Source: Streptomyces sp. Y2F8-2 (lineage in GTDB: Bacteria > Actinomycetota > Actinomycetes > Streptomycetales > Streptomycetaceae). From it: a stretch of 64,000 bases of DNA. The position numbers and the translations under genes are program-made. This document shows positions 33,144-40,816 of this stretch, in pieces; the first letter of the stretch is position 1, and each line of letters opens with the position of its first letter. Location: contig NZ_BNGS01000006.1 in assembly GCF_014905555.1 (NCBI RefSeq), positions 372,001 to 436,000 of the forward strand, given 5' to 3'. The notes beneath the pieces were generated by a model, which was not told where the DNA came from, made no database searches, and saw only the letters and a list, made by a program, of their open reading frames with translations.

Positions 33144-33162
33144 GCCCCTATTGTGCGCACTC

Positions 33163-33215
33163 TTGACCGGACGGCCGAATCGAAAATAGCTTTCACATGT
33201 GACCCGCGATGTGAA
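33163..33215 (+). promoter_or_regulatory. rpiR/murR-type gene promoter with operator over the start codon
   Basis: TTGACC (33163-33168), an 18-bp spacer and TAGCTT (33187-33192) lie 6 nt before the GTG at 33199. A perfect inverted repeat TTCACAT (33192-33198)/ATGTGAA (33209-33215) brackets the start codon. This is a likely autoregulatory site with a leaderless transcript. Confidence 0.6.
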
Positions 33216-34137
33216 GGAAATTTTCGCAGGGCCGGTGGGCCCGGGAGTGCCACCCGCCCCCGCCGCCCTCGCCGCCAAGGTGCGCACCCTCGCACCGTCC
33301 ATGACCCGGTCCATGCAGCGCGTCGCCGAGGCCGTCGCCGGGGACCCGGCCGGCTGCGCGGCGCTCACGGTCACCGGGCTCGCCGAACTGACCGGCACCA
33401 GCGAGGCCACCGTCGTCCGCACGGCCCGACTGCTCGGCTACCCCGGCTACCGGGACCTGCGGCTCGCCCTCGCCGGCCTCGCCGCCCAACAGCAGTCGGG
33501 CCGCGCCCCGTCCGTCACCGCGGACATCGCGGTCGACGACCCCATCGCCGACGTCGTCGCCAAGCTCGCCCACGACGAACAGCAGACCCTCGCCGACACC
33601 GCGGCCGGGCTCGACACCGTGCAGCTCGGCGCCGCCGTCGCCGCACTCGCCGCCGCCCGCCGCGTCGACGTCTACGGCATCGGCGCCTCCGGGCTCGTCG
33701 CCCAGGACCTGGTGCAGAAGCTGCTGCGGATAGGTCTCATAGCCCACGCGCACAGCGACCCGCACCTCGCCGTCACCAACGCCGTGCAGCTGCGCGCCAA
33801 GGACGTGGCGATCGCCATCACACACTCCGGCTCCACCGGGGACGTCATCGAACCGCTGCGCGTCGCCTTCGAGCACGGAGCGACCACCGTCGCGGTCACC
33901 GGCCGCCCGGACGGCCCGGTGTCGCAGTACGCCGACCACGTCCTGACCACGTCCACGGCCCGCGAGAGCGAGCTGCGCCCGGCCGCGATGTCGTCCCGGA
34001 CCAGCCAACTGCTCGTGGTGGACTGCCTGTTCGTGGGCGTCGCGCAACGGACGTACGAGACGGCGGCGCCGGCGCTGGCCGCTTCGTACGAGGCGTTGGC
34101 GCACCGTCACCGCCCACGGGGCGGAACGAAGCGCTAG
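33199..34137 (+). CDS. MurR/RpiR-family regulator of MurNAc recycling
   Basis: A 312-aa transcription factor with the family layout: an N-terminal HTH (LAELTGTSEATVVRTARLLGYPGYRDLRLAL, about residues 60-95) and a C-terminal SIS sugar-phosphate-binding domain (VDVYGIGASGLVAQDL, AIAITHSGSTGDVIEPL). In such loci the ligand is MurNAc-6-phosphate or GlcNAc-6-phosphate, and the neighbouring murQ and PTS genes fit that role. The start is GTG 33199, leaderless. The TAG stop lies inside the CTAG end of a MITE-like element, so the current C-terminus was shaped by that insertion or by its target site. Confidence 0.88.
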   Translation: MTRDVKEIFAGPVGPGVPPAPAALAAKVRTLAPSMTRSMQRVAEAVAGDPAGCAALTVTGLAELTGTSEATVVRTARLLGYPGYRDLRLALAGLAAQQQSGRAPSVTADIAVDDPIADVVAKLAHDEQQTLADTAAGLDTVQLGAAVAALAAARRVDVYGIGASGLVAQDLVQKLLRIGLIAHAHSDPHLAVTNAVQLRAKDVAIAITHSGSTGDVIEPLRVAFEHGATTVAVTGRPDGPVSQYADHVLTTSTARESELRPAAMSSRTSQLLVVDCLFVGVAQRTYETAAPALAASYEALAHRHRPRGGTKR

Positions 34138-34299
34138 GGTCTTTCGTTTGGATCAGGCCGGATCAGGGAGCGGGGCCTGGTGCCGTGCATCGCAAGGCGG
34201 AGGAGGGCGCCATGGCGGAGCCATGGCAACCGACGACAACGCGGCGAGGCGCGGTGCCAGGCCCCGCGAGCCCGGCATGATCCAAACGAGAGGCCCTAG
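34134..34299. mobile_element. MITE-like inverted-repeat element, 166 bp
   Basis: The ends read CTAGGG...CGTTTGGATCA and TGATCCAAACG...CCCTAG, inverted repeats matching 20 of 22 positions. An inner pair (AGCGGGGCCTGG/CCAGGCCCCGC) extends the fold over the whole element. There is no coding frame of note. The CTAG ends may be a 4-bp target duplication. The left CTAG contains the stop codon of the RpiR-type gene. Similar elements are known in Streptomyces; copy number here is not checked. Confidence 0.75.
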
Positions 34300-34349
34300 C
34301 CCTTCCCTCCTCCTCCAGAGCAGTGCCGCACCGGAAACGAGCCACCCTC

Positions 34350-35285
34350 ATGACCTCCTCGTCCCACCCCCGCGATCTCCGCGCCGAGCTGGAGACGCTG
34401 ACCACCGAGGCGTTCCGTCCCGAGCTGGCCGAGATCGACCGGCTGCCGACGCTGGAGATCGCGAAACTGATGAATGGCGAGGACGCCACCGTGCCCGCCG
34501 CGGTCGCCGCACGGCTGCCGCAGATCGCCGCCGCGATCGACGCCGTCGCCGAGCGGATGGCCCTCGGCGGCCGGCTCGTCTACGCGGGCGCGGGGACCGC
34601 CGGGCGGCTCGGCGTCCTGGACGCGTCCGAGTGCCCGCCGACCTTCGACACGGACCCCTCCCAGGTCGTGGGCCTGATCGCGGGCGGTCCGGGCGCCATG
34701 GTGACGTCGGTCGAAGGCGCGGAGGACTCAAGGGAGCTGGCGGCGAAGGACCTCGACGCGCTGGAGCTGACGGCCCGTGACACGGTGGTCGGCGTCTCGG
34801 CGTCGGGGCGCACGCCCTACGCGGTCGGCGCGGTGGAGCACGCGCGGGCGCGGGGCGCGCTGACGGTCGGCCTGTCGTGCAACGCGAACAGCGCGCTCGC
34901 GGCCGCCGCCGACCACGGCATCGAGATCGTGGTCGGCCCCGAACTGCTGACCGGATCGACGCGGCTGAAGGCGGGCACGGCGCAGAAGCTGGTCCTCAAC
35001 ATGCTCTCGACGATCACGATGATCCGCCTCGGCAAGACGTACGGGAACCTGATGGTGGACGTGCGCGCCTCCAACGACAAGCTGCGCGCCCGCTCCCACC
35101 GCATCGTGGCGCTGGCGACCGGCGCGAGCGACGAGGAGATCGAGCGTGCCCTCGCGGCCACGGGCGGCGAGGTCAAGAACGCGATCCTCACCATCCTGGG
35201 CGGCGTGGACGGCGCGACGGCGAAACGTCTCCTCACGGAGAGCGGAGGGCATCTGCGCGCGGCACTCGAGAAGTCGGCCGGCTGA
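34350..35285 (+). CDS. murQ: N-acetylmuramic acid 6-phosphate etherase
   Basis: MurQ cleaves the lactyl ether of MurNAc-6-phosphate to GlcNAc-6-phosphate and lactate in cell-wall recycling. The 311-aa protein has the family signatures LETLTTEAFRPELAEIDRLPTLEI, VYAGAGTAGRLGVLDASECPPTF (with the catalytic Glu), GPGAMVTSVEGAEDS and the SIS domain GVSASGRTPYAVG, NANSALA, GSTRLKAGTAQKLVLNMLST. The ATG at 34350 follows the MITE by 50 bp. GlcNAc-6-P produced here feeds nagA at 57283. The next gene, 78 bp on, is the PTS transporter. Confidence 0.97.
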   Translation: MTSSSHPRDLRAELETLTTEAFRPELAEIDRLPTLEIAKLMNGEDATVPAAVAARLPQIAAAIDAVAERMALGGRLVYAGAGTAGRLGVLDASECPPTFDTDPSQVVGLIAGGPGAMVTSVEGAEDSRELAAKDLDALELTARDTVVGVSASGRTPYAVGAVEHARARGALTVGLSCNANSALAAAADHGIEIVVGPELLTGSTRLKAGTAQKLVLNMLSTITMIRLGKTYGNLMVDVRASNDKLRARSHRIVALATGASDEEIERALAATGGEVKNAILTILGGVDGATAKRLLTESGGHLRAALEKSAG

Positions 35286-35363
35286 GCCACCTTTCGGTGG
35301 AGAGCGGCGCAGGTTTCCGCGCGGCGCCCACCCCGGTGCTTTCACGGACCGCACCCTCGACCC

Positions 35364-36767
35364 GTGCCCAGTACCTCATACGCCGCCACCGCCGCCGCGC
35401 TGCTCCCCCTGGTCGGCGGCCCCGCGAACGTCACCTCCGTCGCCCACTGCATGACCCGGCTGCGGCTGGGCCTGGCCGATCGGACCCTCGTCGACGAGGA
35501 CGCCCTGCGCGCGCTGCCCGAGGTGCTGGGAGTGGTGGACGACGACACGTACCAGATCGTGCTGGGACCGGGGAGGGCCGCGCAGGTCACGGCGGAGTTC
35601 GAGGCCCTCCTCCGCACGAGTGCCGAGGGACCGGCCTCCCGGGGAGCGGCGTCGGATGGTGAGCCGGCTGCCCGGGCGGCAGCGTTGCAGGAGGCCCGGC
35701 GGCGCCGCAACGCCACGCCCGGCAAGATCCTCCTGCGCCGCGTGGCGAACGTCTTCGTCCCGCTGATCCCGGCCCTCATCGGCTGCGGCGTCATCGCGGG
35801 CGCGACGGGCCTGCTCCTCAACCTGCGCCTGCTGCCCTCCCTCACGCCCGCCCTCACCACCCTCTCCTCCGCCTTCATGGCCCTGATCGCGGTCTTCGTG
35901 GGGCACAACACGGCGAAGGAGTTCGGCGGCACGCCGGTACTGGGCGGCGCGGTGGCCGCCGTCGTGGTCTACCCCGGAGTCGCCAAGGTCACCGTGCTGG
36001 GGGCGGCCCTCGCCCCCGGCCAGGGCGGGGTGCTGGGCGCCCTGGCCGCCGCGCTCCTCGCGACGTACGTCGAGAAGTGGTGCCGCACCTGGGTCCCGGC
36101 CACCCTGGACGTCCTGCTGACCCCGACGCTCACGGTCCTGGTCCCCGGCCTGGTGACGCTCTACGTCCTGATGTACGCGGCCGGAGCGGCGGCGGGCGCC
36201 ATCGGCACGGCGGCGAACTGGCTCCTGTCGACCACGGGCGCGGCAGCGGGCCTGGTCCTCGGCGGCCTGTTCCTCCCCCTGGTGATGCTGGGCCTGCACC
36301 AGGCCCTGATCCCGATCCACACCACCCTCATCGAACAGCAGGGCTCCACGGTCCTGCTCCCCCTCCTGGCGATGGCGGGCGCGGGACAGGTGGGCGCGGC
36401 CCTGGCGGTCTACGTCCGCCTCCGCCACGACCTCTCCCTCCGTACGACGATCCGCTCGGCCCTCCCCGCGGGCCTCCTGGGCGTGGGCGAGCCCCTCATC
36501 TACGGGGTCTCGCTACCGCTGGGCCGCCCGTTCCTCACGGCGTGCGTCGGCGGTGCGGCGGGCGGAGCGTTCGTCGGCGGCTTCGCGATGCTCGGCTACA
36601 AGGTGGGTGCGACGGCGATCGGACCGTCCGGCTGGGCGCTGTTTCCGCTGCTGGCGGGGAACAGGGGGCCGGGGGTGACGGCGGCGATCTACGGGGGCGG
36701 GCTGCTGACGGGGTACGCGGTGGGCTTCGCGGCCACGTACCTCTTCGGCTTCGCGCGGCGGACGTAG
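35364..36767 (+). CDS. murP: PTS EIIBC sugar transporter (MurNAc type)
   Basis: A 467-aa phosphotransferase permease that imports and phosphorylates a sugar. The EIIB domain is N-terminal with the phospho-cysteine in VAHCMTRLRLGL (Cys about residue 29), followed by a charged linker (residues 85-120). The EIIC domain of about ten membrane helices follows, with IPALIGCGVIAG, the sugar-site motif VGEPLIYGVSLPLGRPF and a GPSGWALFPLL end. No EIIA domain is attached. Its place behind murR-type and murQ genes makes MurNAc the likely substrate. The GTG at 35364 was chosen by alignment of the domain start. Confidence 0.88.
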   Translation: MPSTSYAATAAALLPLVGGPANVTSVAHCMTRLRLGLADRTLVDEDALRALPEVLGVVDDDTYQIVLGPGRAAQVTAEFEALLRTSAEGPASRGAASDGEPAARAAALQEARRRRNATPGKILLRRVANVFVPLIPALIGCGVIAGATGLLLNLRLLPSLTPALTTLSSAFMALIAVFVGHNTAKEFGGTPVLGGAVAAVVVYPGVAKVTVLGAALAPGQGGVLGALAAALLATYVEKWCRTWVPATLDVLLTPTLTVLVPGLVTLYVLMYAAGAAAGAIGTAANWLLSTTGAAAGLVLGGLFLPLVMLGLHQALIPIHTTLIEQQGSTVLLPLLAMAGAGQVGAALAVYVRLRHDLSLRTTIRSALPAGLLGVGEPLIYGVSLPLGRPFLTACVGGAAGGAFVGGFAMLGYKVGATAIGPSGWALFPLLAGNRGPGVTAAIYGGGLLTGYAVGFAATYLFGFARRT

Positions 36768-36784
36768 CCCGTCGCCCCCGTCGA

Positions 36785-36964
36785 CTCGGACCTGAACGGC
36801 TCGATCCGCAGGCCGCCTCTCCAGGGTCACCACGTGCAGGATGTGGCTGCGGACCCCGTGGTCCGCCCGCACGTACAGCAGCCGGTCGGTCATCCCGTTG
36901 TCATGCGGGCGGAAGCCGAGGTCGGCGAGCGCCGCCTGGTGGGGTGCAGCGTGCGCGAGGTCCG
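36785..36964 (-). pseudogene. GrpB-like (UPF0157) protein fragment
   Basis: The minus strand encodes AALADLGFRPHDNGMTDRLLYVR and HGVRSHILHVVTLE, which resemble the central part of GrpB-family nucleotidyltransferase-like proteins. The front part is missing, cut at the MITE-like element (36965). After LHVVTLERRP the similarity ends and runs into the murP 3' region. No start codon context remains. It is a decayed fragment, identified only from short motif memory. Confidence 0.5.
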
Positions 36965-37133
36965 CTAGTGCCGCGGCAGGCAACGTTTGCCCGTCAAGGA
37001 GCGGCGTCCGGTGCGTGCTCTCGGCGTGCCGGCCGGAAGCCCTCGTACTGGACGTACTTGGGTTTTCGGCCGGTGCGGCGAGAGTGCGTGCCGGGCGTCG
37101 CGACGGGGCGAACGTTGCCTGTCGCGGCACTAG
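36965..37133. mobile_element. Second MITE-like inverted-repeat element, 169 bp
   Basis: The left end CTAGTGCCGCGGCAGGCAAC and the right end (complement CTAGTGCCGCGACAGGCAAC) are near-perfect inverted repeats, continuing through GTTTGCCC/GTTCGCCCC. The element has no coding capacity. Its right CTAG supplies the TAG stop of the GH64 gene (37130-37132) on the minus strand. The sequence differs from the element at 34134 but shares its size and CTAG termini. Confidence 0.78.
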
Positions 37134-38332
37134 AACGGCGTCAGGGTCAGCCGGACCCCGGTGGGTGCGGTGTCCTGGATGTAGGAGGCGAAGTCGGCGA
37201 CGTCGTCGAAGGCGAAGCCGTAGGCCTTGCCGTCCCGGGTCGCCGCGTGCACGGCCTTGGCGTAGTGGTTGGTGAGGGCGGTCCGGTAGAAGGCCGAGGC
37301 GTCGGTGACCGGCTGGACGGGGTTGCCGAGCAGGGTGGAGCGGTTGAAGCCGGCGCCCAGGACGGCGGCGACGGGACCGGTGGTGCCGTCGTTCGGCGCG
37401 GCGAGGTTGCCGTCGCAGAAGAGCACGTCGCGGGTGGACGGCTTGCTGAAGGCGACCGACGCCGGACCGTCGAAGGTGAGCTTGTCGGCGCGCACCCGGC
37501 CCCTGAAGGTGCCGGCGTCGGTGGTGACCGTGAGGTCCTTCCCGGTGTAGGTGCTCCACACCTGGTCGATGTACGGGGCGAAGTAGTCCTTGGGGAACAG
37601 GCCCGCGTCCAGGCCGTGTCCGGGAGCGATGACGCGGAGGTCGTCGACGACCAGGGGGGCGAACTCGGCGACCTGCTTGACCGCGTCGAAGACCGCGGCC
37701 CGGCCGCCGTCGCGCAGGGTGCCCGTGGTCTGGTCCTTGGCTCCGGTCAGCCGGATGCTCATCGGCACGCTGAACATGTCGACCATGGTCGTGTTGCAGA
37801 ACATGCCCGAGGCGTTGTACGTGAACTCGGCGCAGTCGTGCAGCACGCGGTAGTTGGGGTCGGAGGTCACCCAGCCGACGGGGTACTGCAGTGCCGCGTT
37901 GCCGTTTCCGTCCCTGACGGCCTTGAACTTCAGCTTCTGGCCGAGCGACACGTAGATGCGGCCCGACATGTGGGGCAGCGTGAGGTGGGCCTCTCCGCCG
38001 GCGGGCAGGGAGATGGCGTAGTCGGTGAAGCCGTCCGCGCCGTTGTCGGACAGGGCTATCGGAGCCAGGGTGCCGTCAGGGGTGACCCGGACCTGCTTCC
38101 CGTCCTGGTTGCCCACGATGTAGACGTGCACCGAGGCGTTGTCGAACGAGCCGCTGTTGTTGACGATCGTCAACGGGAGCGCTCCCGCCGCGGCGGCCTT
38201 CGTACGGTTGTCCGTCGTCCCGGCGAGGGCGTAGGGGGCCAGGGCCGCGACGGCGGGGGCCGCGACCGCCGCTCCGCCCAGGGCGATGAACAGCTTGCGG
38301 CGGGTGAGGTTGCGCTGGTGACGTGGTGCCAT
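37130..38332 (-). CDS. Secreted beta-1,3-glucanase, GH64 family
   Basis: A 400-aa extracellular enzyme that cleaves beta-1,3-glucan. The N-terminus TRRKLFIALGGAAVAAPAVAAL is a twin-arginine-type signal. The mature part has the GH64 features LPLTIVNNSG, VHVYIVGNQDGKQV, GRIYVSLGQKLKF, CAEFTYNASGMFCNTTMVDMFSVPMSIRL with the catalytic-type Glu, and a C-terminal VAAVLGAGFNRSTLL. The stop TAG is inside a MITE end. It lies 80 bp downstream of the GH16 gene, so the pair may form a beta-glucan-degrading operon. Confidence 0.93.
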   Translation of the reverse strand: MAPRHQRNLTRRKLFIALGGAAVAAPAVAALAPYALAGTTDNRTKAAAAGALPLTIVNNSGSFDNASVHVYIVGNQDGKQVRVTPDGTLAPIALSDNGADGFTDYAISLPAGGEAHLTLPHMSGRIYVSLGQKLKFKAVRDGNGNAALQYPVGWVTSDPNYRVLHDCAEFTYNASGMFCNTTMVDMFSVPMSIRLTGAKDQTTGTLRDGGRAAVFDAVKQVAEFAPLVVDDLRVIAPGHGLDAGLFPKDYFAPYIDQVWSTYTGKDLTVTTDAGTFRGRVRADKLTFDGPASVAFSKPSTRDVLFCDGNLAAPNDGTTGPVAAVLGAGFNRSTLLGNPVQPVTDASAFYRTALTNHYAKAVHAATRDGKAYGFAFDDVADFASYIQDTAPTGVRLTLTPF

Positions 38333-38412
38333 GTGCCGTGCCTTCCTTGGTGCGGGTGCCTCGGGGAGGCGAGTGGGGGGATGGGGTGGAGTGGGCCGTC
38401 TGCCGTGCGCGG

Positions 38413-39672
38413 TCAGCCCACGGTCCATTTCTGGTTGGGGGTGCCGCCGCAGGTCCAGATCTGCAGCCGGGTTCCGTCGGCCGCCGAATTGTCCTTGGCG
38501 TCCAGGCACTTGTCCGCGCCGGTGTTGGTCAGGTCGTGGGCGGCGGTGTAGGTCCACTGCTGGGCCTTGCTGCCGTTGCAGGTGTAGAGCTGGACGGGGG
38601 CGCCGTTCTCGGTGGAACCACCGCGCACGTCGAGGCACTTGCCCAGGGCGCGGACGGTGCCGTCGCTGCCCAGGGTCCACTTCTGGGCGTCGGCCCCGGT
38701 GCAGTTGTGCAGTTGTATCGGGGTCTCGTCCGCCGCCGAAGCGCCGGCGACATCGACGCACATCCCGCCGATGCCCTTGATGGCGCCGGTCGTGCCGGTC
38801 GGGCCGCCCGTGCCGGAGGTCGAGACATGGACGTAGTCGATGACCATGGTCTGCGGGAAGGAGGTGGTGGCGTCGGGGCTGCCGGGCCAGTCGCCGCCGA
38901 CGGCGAGGTTCAGGATGAGGAAGAACGGGTGGTCGTAGACCCACTTCTTGCCACCGAGGTCGGACGGCGTGCGCGTCTCGTAGGCGTGGCCGTCCACCGT
39001 CCAGGTGATCGTCGTCGGGCTCCAGTCGACCGCGAAGACGTGGAAGTCGTCGGCGAACGCCTTGCCGCCCGGAAGGGTGTACGCGGCGCCGATGCCGCCG
39101 GAACCGGAGTAGCCGGGGCCGTGGATGGTGCCGTGGACCACGCCGGGCTCGTGACCGACGTTCTCCATGACGTCGATCTCCCCGTTGTCGGGCCAGCGTG
39201 CGCCTCCGTCGCCGAGCATCCAGAAGGCCGGCCAGACCCCCCGGCCGCGGGGGATCTTGATGCGGGCCTCGAAGTGGCCGTACGCCTGGGTGAAGCTCCG
39301 GGCCGTGTTGAGCCTGGCCGAGGTGTACTGGCAGGGCCCGTTCCAGCACTGCAACCCGGGATCGGTGTTCTTGCGCGCAGTGATCACCAGGTGGCCGTCG
39401 CCGTCGAGGGCGGCGTTCCGGTTGCCCGCCGTGTAGTACTGCAGTTCGTGGTTGCCGTTGCCGGAACCACCGGTTTCGAGCGTCCACTTGGCGGGATCCG
39501 GCGCGCTTCCGGCGCTGCCGTCGAAGTCGTCGGACCAGGTCACCGCGGCGGTCGCGGCGCTGGCCCGGTTCGTGACGGGGCCGGTCGTGATGAGGACGGC
39601 TGCGGCGAGTGCGGAGGCGACCAGCAGGACCAGTCCGCCCAGCGTCCACCGACGAGCGCGATGAGCTGCCAT
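38413..39672 (-). CDS. Secreted GH16 beta-1,3-glucanase (laminarinase) with ricin-B CBM13
   Basis: A 419-aa secreted enzyme. The signal peptide is at residues 1-40 (RRWTLGGLVLLVASALAAAVL). The GH16 domain, about 45-285, has the catalytic motif GEIDVMENVG (nucleophile and acid/base Glu, near residue 165) and RIKIPRGRGVWPAFWMLG. A C-terminal ricin-type lectin domain (about 290-419) has three QxW-type repeats: AQKWTLG, AQQWTYT, NQKWTVG. It would bind and cut insoluble beta-1,3-glucan. Start ATG 39672. A LacI-type operator-like palindrome lies about 90 bp upstream. Confidence 0.95.
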   Translation of the reverse strand: MAAHRARRWTLGGLVLLVASALAAAVLITTGPVTNRASAATAAVTWSDDFDGSAGSAPDPAKWTLETGGSGNGNHELQYYTAGNRNAALDGDGHLVITARKNTDPGLQCWNGPCQYTSARLNTARSFTQAYGHFEARIKIPRGRGVWPAFWMLGDGGARWPDNGEIDVMENVGHEPGVVHGTIHGPGYSGSGGIGAAYTLPGGKAFADDFHVFAVDWSPTTITWTVDGHAYETRTPSDLGGKKWVYDHPFFLILNLAVGGDWPGSPDATTSFPQTMVIDYVHVSTSGTGGPTGTTGAIKGIGGMCVDVAGASAADETPIQLHNCTGADAQKWTLGSDGTVRALGKCLDVRGGSTENGAPVQLYTCNGSKAQQWTYTAAHDLTNTGADKCLDAKDNSAADGTRLQIWTCGGTPNQKWTVG

Positions 39673-39744
39673 GGCTGAGATGACACCTTGTCTGTGGGGG
39701 ATGCGGGTTGTTCCGTCCGTACGGCGGGGCGCAGGCGAGGAGGC

Positions 39745-39770
39745 GGAGCGCTCTTTTTGAGAGCGCTCTC
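39745..39770. promoter_or_regulatory. Paired GAGCGCTC operators before GH16 gene
   Basis: GAGAGCGCTCTC (39759-39770) is a 12-bp perfect palindrome, with a second GAGCGCTC core at 39746-39753. The core matches that of LacI-type CebR boxes (TGGGAGCGCTCCCA) that control glucan genes in Streptomyces. The binding protein is not encoded nearby. Confidence 0.6.
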
Positions 39771-39897
39771 TCGACTGCGTGGAACCGTGGGTGGACCCCG
39801 ATGGTACGCACGACCGTTGCCTCGGCCAACCTGTGCCGTGCACCCCCAAAACCGTCTGACCTGCGATTACTTGGGGTACGGGCGGAGACTGAAGGCG

Positions 39898-39927
39898 ACT
39901 TAAGCAGCGTTTAAGCCGCACTTAACC
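39898..39927. repeat. Three 11-bp-spaced TTAA direct repeats
   Basis: TTAA cores at 39900, 39911 and 39922 lie exactly 11 bp apart in similar context (consensus like GNTTAAGCNGC). This layout is typical of OmpR/PhoP-family response-regulator boxes. It lies upstream of the GH16 gene, in the 416-bp gap 39673-40088. Confidence 0.5.
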
Positions 39928-40088
39928 AGAGCGGCCCTGCAGGCGGGTCGGAGTGGTGGGCCAGGGGGCGCGACGGACTGCCCGCCTCGACGGTCCGCGT
40001 CCGCGCGGGCGGCATCCGCAGTGAGATGCCGCCGCGACGACGCGAAAGGACACCCGCTCGACGGCTGCCACGGTCCGCCGCCGCCTCC

Positions 40089-40733
40089 TCACTGCTCCGG
40101 CTGCCGCTCCGCGTCGCGGTGGCGGCGGTGGTACAGGTGGCGGCCGATGACGGCCAGGGTCACCACCGCCATGGCGACCAGCACGTACAGCTCGTAGCGC
40201 TGGATCGCCGGGTACAGCGTGTCCAGGTGGGCCCCGGCCAGGCCGCCGAACGTGACCCAGGCGCCGACCCACAGGGACGCGCCCAGGGCGTTGAAGACCA
40301 GGAAGCGGCGCCAGGACATTCCGGCCATCCCGGCGATGATCCCGTTCGCCTGGCGCAGGCCCTCGACGAACCTGGCCACGGTGACCACCTTGCCGCCGTG
40401 CCGGGTGAAGAAGCCTTCCGCCTTCTTCACGCGGGCCGGGGTGAGCAGCACGTAGCGGCCGTAGCGCTCGACGAGCCGGTGGCCGCCGAAGCGGCCGATG
40501 GCGTAGCCGACGTTGTCGCCGAGCACGGCGGCGCAGAAGGCGATGACCGCCACCAGGACGATGTTCAGCCGGCCCGCGCCCGCGTAGACGGCGGCGACGA
40601 TCAGGATGGTCTCGCCGGGCACGGGCACGCCGAAGTCCTCGATGAACACCAGACCGGCGACCGCCAGATAGCCCCAGTGGTCCAGGATCGGCGCGACGTC
40701 GGCCAGGACTCCGGGAAGCGGGGGTTGTGTCAT
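40089..40733 (-). CDS. DedA-family membrane protein
   Basis: A 214-aa protein of the DedA/VTT family with about five hydrophobic segments. Conserved parts include FIEDFGVPVPGETILIVAAVYAG, GDNVGYAIGRFGGHRLVERYG, FFTRHGGKVVTVARFVEGLRQANGIIAGMAGM (the conserved acidic-Arg region) and FLVFNALGASLWVGAWVTFGG. DedA proteins act in lipid-carrier or phospholipid scrambling and in membrane homeostasis. The ATG at 40733 follows GGGAGAC. It lies 83 bp upstream of the FUSC gene's stop, so the two are close but not clearly an operon. Confidence 0.93.
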   Translation of the reverse strand: MTQPPLPGVLADVAPILDHWGYLAVAGLVFIEDFGVPVPGETILIVAAVYAGAGRLNIVLVAVIAFCAAVLGDNVGYAIGRFGGHRLVERYGRYVLLTPARVKKAEGFFTRHGGKVVTVARFVEGLRQANGIIAGMAGMSWRRFLVFNALGASLWVGAWVTFGGLAGAHLDTLYPAIQRYELYVLVAMAVVTLAVIGRHLYHRRHRDAERQPEQ

Positions 40734-40816
40734 CGGCGGTCTCCCGTGCGGCTGGGCATGAGCTGTCGGCACCGGTTTCCATGGTCCTGCACGTCCGCGC
40801 TGCACGAGCGGGACGG

